From Candidatus Latescibacterota bacterium (lineage in GTDB: Bacteria > Latescibacterota > UBA2968 > GCA-2709665): a stretch of DNA of 7,588 nt. The position numbers and the translations under genes were made by a program. Location: positions 1 to 7,588 of the forward strand of contig JASLMQ010000116.1 in the NCBI GenBank assembly GCA_030746455.1, read 5' to 3'. Of the stretch, positions 1 through 5,007 are shown piece by piece; position 1 is the first letter of the stretch, and each line of letters begins with the position of its first letter. The notes under the pieces were generated by a model. It ran no database searches, was not told the DNA's origin, and saw only the letters and a program-made list of their open reading frames with translations.

Positions 1-2
1 AC

Positions 3-428
3 GATCGCGGGCACGACGGCCTGCCCAGGGGCTGGATCTCGCGGATGAAGTCCGCCATAGGCACCCTGTGTCCGGCCTTCAACACCCACCGGATGGTCCA
101 CGAGTACACCGAGCGCTTCTACCTGCCCGGCCACGCCCGTCTCCGGGCCCTCAGTGCGGATGACGCTGTGCCCGCCAGGGAGCTGTCGCAATGGAAGGCC
201 CGCGTGGCATCCGCGTGGGACCAGGTGCAGATCAGGTCCGTGGATGCCGATGCCGCCGAGGTGTTGCGCGTCGGAGACGAGCTCGAAGTCCGCGCCCGGA
301 TCGCGCTGGGGTCGCTGGGGGCAGACGACGTCGTGGTGGAGCTTTACCACGGGGAGATGGACGCCGAGGGCGAGATCGTCGACGGCGAGGTGCTGCCGAT
401 GACGCCGGAATCAGAGGAAGGACACTGA
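3..428 (+). CDS. glgP: Alpha-glucan (glycogen) phosphorylase, C-terminal part, apparently truncated
   Basis: The frame is open from base 3 and ends at the TGA at 426-428, so only the C-terminal ~141 residues are present. The enzyme uses phosphate to release glucose-1-phosphate from storage alpha-glucans in the cytoplasm (GT35). Recognisable family features are the GWISRMKSAIGTLCPAFNT stretch, the following HRMVHEYTERFYLPGHARL stretch, and the accessory C-terminal segment ending in VVVELYHGEMDAEGEIVDGE. Known members of this actinobacterial/thermophile-type subfamily go on for roughly 50 more residues, with a GYTVRVLP-like motif. That tail is absent here: the protein stops after VLPMTPESEEGH, and I do not find the missing motif in the other two forward frames. 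The next gene starts 34 bases later. I infer that the 3' end was lost or replaced when the downstream element arrived. Family call is confident; the truncation rests on remembered family length. Confidence 0.85.
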   Translation, partial: DRGHDGLPRGWISRMKSAIGTLCPAFNTHRMVHEYTERFYLPGHARLRALSADDAVPARELSQWKARVASAWDQVQIRSVDADAAEVLRVGDELEVRARIALGSLGADDVVVELYHGEMDAEGEIVDGEVLPMTPESEEGH

Positions 429-462
429 AGTCTATCTGGTTGTCCACTTCTGGCACTCTGCA

Positions 463-1284
463 ATGGCTCCGTATAGCCGTGCCTTTGAGATCATTCTTCC
501 AGAGACCGCAGGCAAGCAGCCTGACGACGGTGAGACAACCGCAGGCGACAGCCTCACCGCCACGCTGCCCGTTGGCAACGTGGATATGACCTTCGTATAC
601 ATCTCTCCCGGGAAGTTCCAGAGGGGCTCGCCGTCATCCGAGTCCGGACGAGGCAGCGACGAGAGCCCGCAGCATGAGGTGACCATCAGCAAGGGGTTCT
701 ACCTGGGCAAGTATGAGGTGACGCAGGGGCAGTGGCAGGCGGTGATGGGGACCACTCCGTGGTCGGGTCAGAGCTACGTGCAGGTCGACGCGGACAATCC
801 TGCCGTCTACGTATCGTGGAACGATGTTCAGTCCTTCGTGCAGACGCTGAACGATGCAGCGAAGGATTCGCTATACCGGCTGCCGACGGAGGCGGAGTGG
901 GAGTATGCCTGCCGTGCGGGTACGACTGCGCGTTGGTCGTTCGGCGACGAAGAGAGCAAGCTGAAGGACTATGCGTGGTACTACGACAATGCTTGGAACG
1001 TGGGTGAGCAATATGCGCACGAAGTGGGAACCAAGCTGCCCAGCCCGTGGGGGTTGTTCGACATGCACGGTAACGTGTGGGAATGGTGCATGGACTGGTA
1101 CGGCTCCTATTCGAGCGAGGCGCAGGTGGACCCGCTGGGCCCCGACTCGGGCTCGCCCCGTGTCTTACGGGGCGGCTGCTTCTTCGACGACGCCCGGCTC
1201 GCGCGGTCGGCGTTTCGCGGCGGCGGCTCGCCGGGCATCCGCGACGGCGGCGTCGGCTTCCGCCTGCTGAGGCGGGCCCAGTAA
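463..1284 (+). CDS. DGR target (variable) protein, FGE-sulfatase / C-type-lectin fold
   Basis: A 273-residue protein of the formylglycine-generating-enzyme/SUMF1-like family (PF03781 type). Visible family motifs are FVYISPGKFQRGS (44-56), FYLGKYEVTQGQWQAVMG (79-96), YRLPTEAEWEYACRAG (138-153), GLFDMHGNVWEWCMDWYG (197-214) and RVLRGG...GFRLL (233-269). The last 44 residues (227-270) are encoded by the variable repeat and match, position by position, the Asn-rich peptide that the template repeat would encode. The paired catalytic cysteines of true FGE are not seen, so it is most likely a ligand-binding display domain, not a sulfatase activator. No signal peptide or membrane segment is visible. 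The start is uncertain: ATG 463 lacks a clear ribosome site, while an AGAGGAAGG lies upstream at 413-421; the frame is open back to 403. A later start at Met42 is possible but would leave little before the domain. Confidence 0.9.
   Translation: MAPYSRAFEIILPETAGKQPDDGETTAGDSLTATLPVGNVDMTFVYISPGKFQRGSPSSESGRGSDESPQHEVTISKGFYLGKYEVTQGQWQAVMGTTPWSGQSYVQVDADNPAVYVSWNDVQSFVQTLNDAAKDSLYRLPTEAEWEYACRAGTTARWSFGDEESKLKDYAWYYDNAWNVGEQYAHEVGTKLPSPWGLFDMHGNVWEWCMDWYGSYSSEAQVDPLGPDSGSPRVLRGGCFFDDARLARSAFRGGGSPGIRDGGVGFRLLRRAQ
1141..1271 (+). repeat. Variable repeat (VR) of the diversity-generating retroelement
   Basis: This 131-base stretch at the 3' end of the target gene aligns without gaps to 3346-3476 (constant offset 2205). 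Of the 40 template adenines, 34 differ in the VR (20 to G, 9 to T, 5 to C) and 6 are kept (VR 1167, 1187, 1190, 1237, 1244, 1270). Only two non-adenine positions differ: 1145 (template G, here A) and 1193 (template T, here C). The invariant 3' run 1253-1271 (TCGGCTTCCGCCTGCTGAG) matches exactly and ends sharply at 1272. It is the likely initiation-of-mutagenic-homing (IMH) segment, 13 bases before the stop codon. Confidence 0.97.
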
Positions 1285-1309
1285 CTCTTCGCACTCTTAC
1301 GCTCTTACG
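1285..1309 (+). repeat. Short CTCTT(A)CGC tandem repeat after the VR
   Basis: Three copies of a CTCTT-based unit start at 1285, 1294 and 1302, with the later two reading CTCTTACG. The period is 8-9 bases. They begin directly after the target gene's stop codon. Their role is unknown; they may be chance or slippage products. Confidence 0.4.
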
Positions 1310-1349
1310 CTTGTCAGGATTCTGGGTTGTAAACGGCTGAAGCGGAACA

Positions 1350-1379
1350 GGGGGAGGCGTGCGATAGCCGCCCTCCCCC
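1350..1379 (+). other. GC-rich hairpin / inverted repeat between target gene and HRDC gene
   Basis: GGGGGAGG (1350-1357) pairs perfectly with CCTCCCCC (1372-1379). Two shorter inner stems (1358-1359 with 1369-1370, and 1361-1362 with 1367-1368) close a GATA loop. No T-run follows, so it is not a typical intrinsic terminator. In the Bordetella phage DGR a hairpin/cruciform downstream of the VR stimulates homing; that one lies only a few bases after the IMH, whereas this one lies ~78 bases after the VR end. It could be a DGR homing element or a terminator of the target transcript. Confidence 0.55.
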
Positions 1380-1475
1380 GTGGAGCGGAGGCCGCAGGTG
1401 GGGTGTTTCTGGTGCCCCGCGCAAGCGGGCCCGAAGCTGGTGGGATTCCGGCAATACCGTCAAGGTCTATTCACA

Positions 1476-2000
1476 ATGTTGATTCGGGTCTTCACCCTGG
1501 AGTTCAGATCCGCACTGGGCGGATTCGACGATGGCGAGCTTCGTGATTTCTTGAAGGACAAGGAGGTCCTGGGAATCCGCGACCACTTCTTCGTCAAGGA
1601 TCAGTCCCCCTATCTGGCGGTCGTGGTGACCTACAATCTGCTTGGGCTGGAGGAAGGGCAAACGGCGAGGACGCAGCAGAAGGACCGTGGCCGAAGAGAG
1701 GAATGGCGGGAGATCCTGCAGGAGCCGGACTGGCCGCTCTTCAATGCCCTGCGGGACTGGCGAAACGGACAGGGGAAGGAGGAGGGCGTGCCCCCGTACG
1801 TTGTCTGTACCAACCGGCAGCTTGCCGAGATAGCACACAGAAGGCCCCCCAGTCTGAGCAAGCTGGCGACGACAGAAGGGCTCGGGAAGGCCAAGGTCGA
1901 ACGCTATGGAGCGGCTATCCTGGACATCGTGACGCAAGCAGCCGAGCCCGTTCAGAGCGCCACTGAGGAGCCTTCGGATGAGCAGTCCGACCAGGAATGA
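1476..2000 (+). CDS. HRDC-domain DGR accessory protein
   Basis: A 174-residue protein. The C-terminal half carries an HRDC (helicase and RNase D C-terminal) domain at about residues 84-153, with the typical pattern PPYVVCTNRQLAEIAHRRP, then a hydrophobic turn and EGLGKAKVERYGAAILDIV. HRDC domains bind nucleic acid and are a known accessory in some DGRs, though their exact role there is unsettled. The N-terminal ~55 residues (MLIRVFTLEFRSALGGFDD...) form a separate unit that I recall preceding HRDC in similar proteins. ATG 1476 is chosen because that N-terminus looks family-like; AAGG at 1462-1465 is a weak ribosome site. A GTG at 1380 in frame would add 32 residues but starts on the hairpin's last bases. 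The acidic tail (EEPSDEQSDQE) overlaps the Avd gene by 23 bases, suggesting one transcript and coupled translation. Confidence 0.85.
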   Translation: MLIRVFTLEFRSALGGFDDGELRDFLKDKEVLGIRDHFFVKDQSPYLAVVVTYNLLGLEEGQTARTQQKDRGRREEWREILQEPDWPLFNALRDWRNGQGKEEGVPPYVVCTNRQLAEIAHRRPPSLSKLATTEGLGKAKVERYGAAILDIVTQAAEPVQSATEEPSDEQSDQE

Positions 2001-2334
2001 CGACCTTCCCGTTTTTGTGCGGTGGAGCGACTTCCTCAAGTGGCTTCTTCCTGCGACCGAGAAGTTTCCCAAGCGTGTGCGGTTCACGTTCTCGAATCGG
2101 ATCGACAACCTGGCCCTGGACGTAGTCGAGGACCTGGTGGAGGCCCGGTACACGAAGCGGAAGACCGAGCGGCTCAAGGCCATCAACCTCAAGCTGGAGC
2201 GACTGCGTGTCCTCCTGCGGCTGTGTCACGACCTGCACTACCTCCCACACCAGAGCTACGAGCACGCGAGCCGCTCCCTTGCCGAAGTCGGCAGGATGGT
2301 TGGCGGCTGGATCAGGGAGCAGGAGAGTAGATGA
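1978..2334 (+). CDS. avd: DGR accessory variability determinant (Avd-like four-helix protein)
   Basis: A 118-residue basic, helical protein of the Avd / four-helix-bundle (23S rRNA intervening-sequence-like) family. Avd forms a barrel-shaped homopentamer that binds the DGR reverse transcriptase and template RNA and is required for retrohoming in the Bordetella phage system. Family features seen are PVFVRWSDFLKWLLPATEKF (11-30), PKRVRFTFSNRIDNLALDVV (31-50), a Lys/Arg-rich third helix (LKLERLRVLLRLCHDLHYL, 71-89) and GRMVGGWIREQ at the end. The start at 1978 has GAGGAG at 1965-1970, 7 bases upstream. It overlaps the HRDC gene by 23 bases, and its stop shares the ATGA at 2331-2334 with the RT start, a classic translational-coupling arrangement. 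Confidence 0.93.
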   Translation: MSSPTRNDDLPVFVRWSDFLKWLLPATEKFPKRVRFTFSNRIDNLALDVVEDLVEARYTKRKTERLKAINLKLERLRVLLRLCHDLHYLPHQSYEHASRSLAEVGRMVGGWIREQESR

Positions 2335-3344
2335 AGCGATACGGGCATCTGTTTGAGCGCATCGTTACGTTCGACAATCTTCTCAAGGCAGCCAAGAAGG
2401 CTCTCCGGGGCAAACGCGACCGAGCCGCCGTTGCGCAGTTCTACTTCAGCCTCGAGCCCGAGTTGCTCCTCCTTGAGCAGGAGCTTTTAACAGGCGCATA
2501 TGTCCCGCGCCCATATCGTAGCTTTATGGTCTATGAGCCGAAACCACGGAGGATTTGTGCGGCGGACATTCGGGACCGCGTCGTCCATCACGCAATCTGC
2601 AGTGTGCTGGACCCCGTATTCGAGGCATTCTCGGTCTACGACAGCTACGCGTGCAGGAAGGACAAGGGAACGCACCGGGCGATCCGTCGGGCCCAGTCCT
2701 TTGCCCGGAAGACCGGTTACTTCCTCAAACTGGACGTGGAGAAGTTCTTCGACAGCGTCGACCATCAGTGTCTGAAACACCTGCTTAAGCGCAAGTTCAA
2801 GGACGGCAAGCTGCTTGGGCTGCTTGAGCGAATCATCGACCACCCGATCCCTGACGGGGTGCCCGGCAAGGGGCTCCCGATTGGCAACCTGACGAGCCAG
2901 CATTTCGCCAACTTCTACCTGGGGTACCTGGATCATTATGCAAAGGACGAAATGGGCATAGGGTTCTATATCCGCTATATGGACGACGTTCTCGTATTCG
3001 CAGACGACAAAGAATCCCTGCACATGCACCTGGCCTCTATCAGGCATTTCCTCGGGGAGCGGCTCTTGCTCACGCTGAAGGATAGGTCGACAATGGTGGC
3101 TCCCGTGACACAGGGGATTCCCTTCCTTGGGCTTCAGGTCTTCCGCGGAACGCTGCGGCTTCAGCGTGGCGCGAGGACGCGTTTCCGCCGCAAGTTGAAG
3201 AGGAGGGAGCGGGACTACGTCGAGGGCCGTATAGACGAGAGGGCGCTCCTCCAATCTGTCCACAGCCTTGTCGGGCACGTCCGACAGGCAGACACCTATG
3301 GCCTCAGAAAGAGCTTTTTGGATTCGACAGCCATCATGGGGTGA
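2331..3344 (+). CDS. DGR-type reverse transcriptase
   Basis: A 337-residue RNA-directed DNA polymerase that copies the template-repeat RNA with errors at adenines. RT blocks seen: RICAADIRDRVVHHAI (74-89), FLKLDVEKFFDSVDH (131-145) with the first catalytic Asp, GLPIGNLTSQHFANFYLG (181-198), and the catalytic YMDD box in FYIRYMDDVLVFADD (212-226), then FLGLQV (265-270) and a Lys/Arg-rich thumb. The fourth block reads IGNLTSQ instead of the QGxxxSP of most retroelement RTs; this substitution marks the DGR clade. No maturase, endonuclease or integrase domain is attached, and the length fits stand-alone DGR RTs. AGGAG at 2321-2325 precedes the ATG, which overlaps the Avd stop by 4 bases. The template repeat starts two bases after its TGA. 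Confidence 0.97.
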   Translation: MKRYGHLFERIVTFDNLLKAAKKALRGKRDRAAVAQFYFSLEPELLLLEQELLTGAYVPRPYRSFMVYEPKPRRICAADIRDRVVHHAICSVLDPVFEAFSVYDSYACRKDKGTHRAIRRAQSFARKTGYFLKLDVEKFFDSVDHQCLKHLLKRKFKDGKLLGLLERIIDHPIPDGVPGKGLPIGNLTSQHFANFYLGYLDHYAKDEMGIGFYIRYMDDVLVFADDKESLHMHLASIRHFLGERLLLTLKDRSTMVAPVTQGIPFLGLQVFRGTLRLQRGARTRFRRKLKRRERDYVEGRIDERALLQSVHSLVGHVRQADTYGLRKSFLDSTAIMG

Positions 3345-3345
3345 G

Positions 3346-3476
3346 ACCAGATCAGGCTCGAACCGTGTCAAACGGGGCGGCAACTTCAACAACAACGTCC
3401 AGAACACGCGGTCGGCGAATCGCAACAACAACTCGCCGGACAACCGCAACAACAACATCGGCTTCCGCCTGCTGAG
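3346..3476 (+). repeat. Template repeat (TR) of the diversity-generating retroelement
   Basis: This is the invariant donor copy for the VR, non-coding in practice and probably transcribed as the 3' tail of the HRDC-avd-RT message. It is rich in AAC triplets: read in the target's frame it would give RGGNFNNNVQNTRSANRNNN then SPDNRNNNIGFRLL, so adenine mutagenesis hits the first two bases of Asn codons, which can reach many residues without making stops. It matches 1141-1271 at 89 of 91 non-A positions. The alignment ends at 3476: GCTGAG is shared and the next base differs. The left edge is fuzzier, since a mismatch at 3350 could place the true start nearer 3351. Confidence 0.97.
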
Positions 3477-3480
3477 CACA

Positions 3481-3519
3481 AGGCAATCGCCTGATGAGGC
3501 CGGTCCACGGACCGTCCTC
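3481..3519 (+). ncRNA. Tandem hairpins at the 3' flank of the TR
   Basis: Two consecutive stem-loops begin 5 bases after the TR. The first is AGGC-AATC-GCCT (3481-3492). The second pairs 3496-3506 with 3509-3519: GAGG and CGGTCC on the left against GGACCG and CCTC on the right, 11 positions with a single C/T mismatch and a very tight AC centre. No T-run follows. In the Bordetella DGR, RNA flanking the TR folds into a structure needed for cDNA priming and Avd-RT binding, so this is a candidate for that role here. Both structures are seen in the sequence; the function is inferred. Confidence 0.5.
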
Positions 3520-3617
3520 CCGCGCACAAGGCCTTGTCCAGGCTTTCATCCCGCTCCGGCGTTGCCGGACAAACAGATCCCTGTCCGCTGCGGCTGGTAG
3601 GCGGTCTGCGCTCGAAC

Positions 3618-3776
3618 GTGGCAGCGGATGCCTCTGTAACGACGCCGGCAGGATTGGATATTGCCCGGCCCTGGCAGGTTGAGCGGGGGAAGAGGCGGCT
3701 GAAAGACGATCTGGGTTCTCGTCGGCGTTTTGCCGAGTATCTGGCGGGTCTGTTTGCCATGGTCGGTTCGTGGTGA
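3618..3776 (+). CDS. Possible small protein, unidentified
   Basis: A 52-residue frame from GTG 3618 (or 80 residues from TTG 3534). I do not recognise it. The C-terminal half looks protein-like: basic, then an amphipathic segment, RRFAEYLAGLFAMVGSW. The main support is the junction: its TGA (3774-3776) overlaps a GTG start (3773-3775) of the next frame, the usual mark of coupled genes. No convincing ribosome site is seen before either start. It could be a decayed gene remnant downstream of the DGR. Confidence 0.3.
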   Translation: MAADASVTTPAGLDIARPWQVERGKRRLKDDLGSRRRFAEYLAGLFAMVGSW

Positions 3777-3973
3777 CGACGGACCAGTCGTTCCTGAATC
3801 GCTGGATCAACGAAACGGCTTGGGACGCGGAGCGGCTAAACCGTATGCGTCTGGCATGGCTTTACGGCAAGTGGGCGACTCGCTACGCAGACAAGGGCCT
3901 TACTGCGATCGACACTATAAGGAGAAGTAGTCTGATTCGCACGGTTGGACTGGAACCGGTCCGAGGAACGTAG
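3773..3973 (+). CDS. Small hypothetical protein
   Basis: A 66-residue frame starting at GTG 3773 (a second GTG at 3770 is also in frame). Composition is protein-like: tryptophan-rich and helical, with FLNRWINETAWDAERLNRM then LAWLYGKWATRYADKGLTAI. No signal peptide or membrane segment is seen, and I do not recognise the family. The GTGA overlap with the preceding frame suggests coupling. Its end lies just before the strong promoter at 3980, and a short inverted repeat (GGACTG/CGGTCC, 3946-3961) sits near its 3' end without a T-run. It could be a phage small protein or a fragment of a longer gene. Confidence 0.45.
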   Translation: MTTDQSFLNRWINETAWDAERLNRMRLAWLYGKWATRYADKGLTAIDTIRRSSLIRTVGLEPVRGT

Positions 3974-3979
3974 ACAGTC

Positions 3980-4008
3980 TTGACTTCCACCCCCGGGGTG
4001 TCTATATT
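3980..4008 (+). promoter_or_regulatory. Sigma70-like promoter with palindrome in the spacer
   Basis: TTGACT (3980-3985) and TATATT (4003-4008) are separated by exactly 17 bases. The spacer holds an inverted repeat CACCCC-C-GGGGTG (3988-4000), a possible repressor or activator site. Expected transcription start is about 4015. It would transcribe through the hairpin at 4125-4156 toward the winged-helix gene. A close relative of this promoter lies at 5310-5338. Confidence 0.7.
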
Positions 4009-4112
4009 CTCGAATAGGAGAGCGGGTTCCGTCCTCGCACCGATTGGCCGGAATTCCACCCTCCTGACCTAACCCAACAACTGAATACCTACACCTGCAT
4101 TCGGCGGGTGCG

Positions 4113-4238
4113 GAGTCGCGTAATGGCCTCCATGGGGAGCAATCCCCGTGGGGGCCTTTTGCTTTTGGGCCAGACGATGCGGGGTGCAAATCAGCCAGAG
4201 GCAGGGACATCTGAGACACCAACGCGTACGCGTGCGAA
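4113..4238 (+). repeat. Duplicated block, copy A (terminator hairpin plus terS-like 5' end)
   Basis: Imperfect direct repeat of 5540-5668, with an offset of 1430 over the terS-like part. Shared elements in order: GTAATG before the hairpin; the GGCCTC hairpin with T-tract; TTTGGG(C/T)CAGAC(A/G)ATGC around a start codon; CAGCC; and the exact run CGCGTACGCGTGCGAA. Similarity stops abruptly after 4238. The hairpin loop and stem bases differ but pairing is kept. The palindrome ACGCGTACGCGT (4222-4233) sits at its right end. Confidence 0.75.
4125..4160 (+). terminator. Intrinsic terminator-like hairpin A (possible attenuator)
   Basis: GGCCTCCA (4125-4132) pairs with TGGGGGCC (4149-4156), one G-T pair included. 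Inside, GGGGA (4134-4138) pairs with TCCCC (4143-4147) around a GCAA tetraloop. TTTT and then a second T-run follow. It lies ~110 bases after the promoter's expected start and ~220 bases before the winged-helix gene, so it could end a short leader RNA or act as an attenuator. Confidence 0.75.
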
Positions 4239-4275
4239 TACCAAGGCGTGGATCCTACCGTTCGCTGTGCGGTAA
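4177..4275 (+). pseudogene. Truncated duplicate of the terminase small-subunit N-terminus
   Basis: The ATG at 4177 opens a 32-residue frame ending at TAA 4273-4275. Its start, M.....QPEAGTSETPTRTRA, parallels the terS start, M.....QPEAETVGAPARTRA, including an identical RTRA. After that alanine the two diverge completely and this copy stops 12 residues later. It lacks the helix-turn-helix and everything beyond, so it cannot be a working terminase subunit. It may be a remnant of duplication or recombination, or simply ride along with a duplicated regulatory/packaging sequence. Confidence 0.55.
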
Positions 4276-4291
4276 GCCGGCCGCCGATCAC

Positions 4292-4335
4292 GGGCTGGCA
4301 CCTGGGAGCAACGCCGGGGCTGGGACCTCCAGCCC
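4292..4335 (+). promoter_or_regulatory. Alternative hairpins upstream of the winged-helix gene
   Basis: GGGCTGG (4317-4323) pairs with CCAGCCC (4329-4335) around a 5-base loop. A second GGGCTGG (4292-4298) lies upstream as part of an imperfect direct repeat (GGGCTGGCACCT / GGGCTGGGACCT) and could compete for the same partner. The structure ends 24 bases before the ribosome site. A leader control role is possible; chance in GC-rich DNA is the alternative. Confidence 0.35.
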
Positions 4336-4376
4336 GGCCCTGGCTGCGCTCCCGCCTGGAGGAGGTAAGCTATCCT

Positions 4377-4838
4377 ATGTCGAAGCTCGGGGGCACGTAT
4401 CTTGAGCCAGAGCTCTTAGACTCAGAGGCGTTCGCCTCTCTGTCAGCCGCGGCGTCACGCGTCTTCATCGGCTTCAAGCGGCGCGTCAAGGTCAAGAGGC
4501 AGAAGAGCGCCAAGCGGCGAACGGCCTATGTGCCCGTGAACAGCTCCGAGCTGTTCTACAGCTATGAGGAGATCAGGCAGGAGTGGAGGATCGCCTCATA
4601 CTCAACAGTGGCGGGCGCGATCGATGCGCTTGTTGAACGTGGCCTCATCGATATCGTCTCAACGGGCCGCGGCAAGTACAAAGCGGCCACGATCTACGCG
4701 CTATCCGACCGATGGCAGAAGTGGCACCCCGATCCGGAGATCCGCGTCGCAAATGGCTTCGAGCAACGTGCTCGGAACCGGGACCCCAACCACCCAGGCC
4801 GCCGTTTTCCTCAACTCGAGAAAACTGTAGTGGCTTAG
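4377..4838 (+). CDS. Winged-helix-like DNA-binding protein, unidentified family
   Basis: A 153-residue protein. Residues 52-112 (VPVNSSELFYSYEEIRQEW, then a serine-rich turn, STVAGAIDALVERGLIDIV, then a Gly-Lys wing and IYALSDRW) have the layout of a winged helix-turn-helix with a recognition helix and beta-wing. The preceding section is strongly basic (FKRRVKVKRQKSAKRRT). I recall similar unnamed proteins in diverse bacteria beside repeats, but no assigned function. ATG 4377 is chosen because GGAGGAGGTAAG (4358-4369) is an excellent ribosome site 7 bases upstream; an ATG at 4248 in frame has none and would add 43 low-complexity residues. The last codons (LEKTVVA) are themselves the first copy of the 20-bp repeat that follows, suggesting the protein binds its own 3' region as autoregulator or replication initiator. 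Confidence 0.7.
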   Translation: MSKLGGTYLEPELLDSEAFASLSAAASRVFIGFKRRVKVKRQKSAKRRTAYVPVNSSELFYSYEEIRQEWRIASYSTVAGAIDALVERGLIDIVSTGRGKYKAATIYALSDRWQKWHPDPEIRVANGFEQRARNRDPNHPGRRFPQLEKTVVA

Positions 4839-5007
4839 GCCATAGCCCCTCCAGGAAACTGTAGTGGCTCTGAAAAGCCCCTCGAGAAAACTGTAGTGGC
4901 CTATCGACCACCCAAACAGGCCAAAACCCTTGATACCACTACTGAATCCGGGCTCCGAACCCCCAAAACCACGAAACCGGGTAGCCCCTCCAGAAAACTG
5001 TAGCGTA
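4815..5007 (+). repeat. Array of four ~20-bp direct repeats (candidate iterons/operators)
   Basis: Copies lie at 4815-4834, 4849-4868, 4881-4900 and 4988-5007. Copies 1 and 3 are identical (CTCGAGAAAACTGTAGTGGC); copy 2 differs at two positions; copy 4 diverges after CTGTAG. Copies 2, 3 and 4 share an extended left flank AGCCC. Spacing between starts of the first three is 34 and 32 bases, roughly three helical turns. An inverted GTAGTGG core (CCACTAC, 4936-4942) lies between copies 3 and 4. Copy 1 overlaps the winged-helix gene's final codons. This pattern suits a multi-site DNA-binding protein. Confidence 0.75.

Noticed and set aside
463..1284. Functional sulfatase-modifying enzyme
   Set aside because: Only the fold motifs match; the catalytic cysteine pair is not seen and the C-terminus is a DGR variable region.
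1467..2192. 241-residue open frame on the - strand
   Set aside because: It is antisense to the HRDC and avd genes, both of which have recognisable domains.
2331..3344. Group II intron or retron reverse transcriptase
   Set aside because: No maturase or endonuclease domain and no intron structure; the IGNLTSQ block and the neighbouring TR/VR and avd point to a DGR.
2487..3527. 346-residue open frame on the - strand
   Set aside because: It is antisense to the RT, whose motifs are unmistakable; the antisense translation shows no family features and has no ribosome site.
3268..3600. Protein-coding gene over the TR
   Set aside because: The Asn-rich translation arises because the TR mirrors the end of the target gene; it overlaps the RT end and has no ribosome site.
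4815..5007. CRISPR array
   Set aside because: Only four copies, with gaps of 12-14 bases between the first three and 87 before the last; the gaps are not uniform spacers, no cas genes are seen, and copy 1 is coding.
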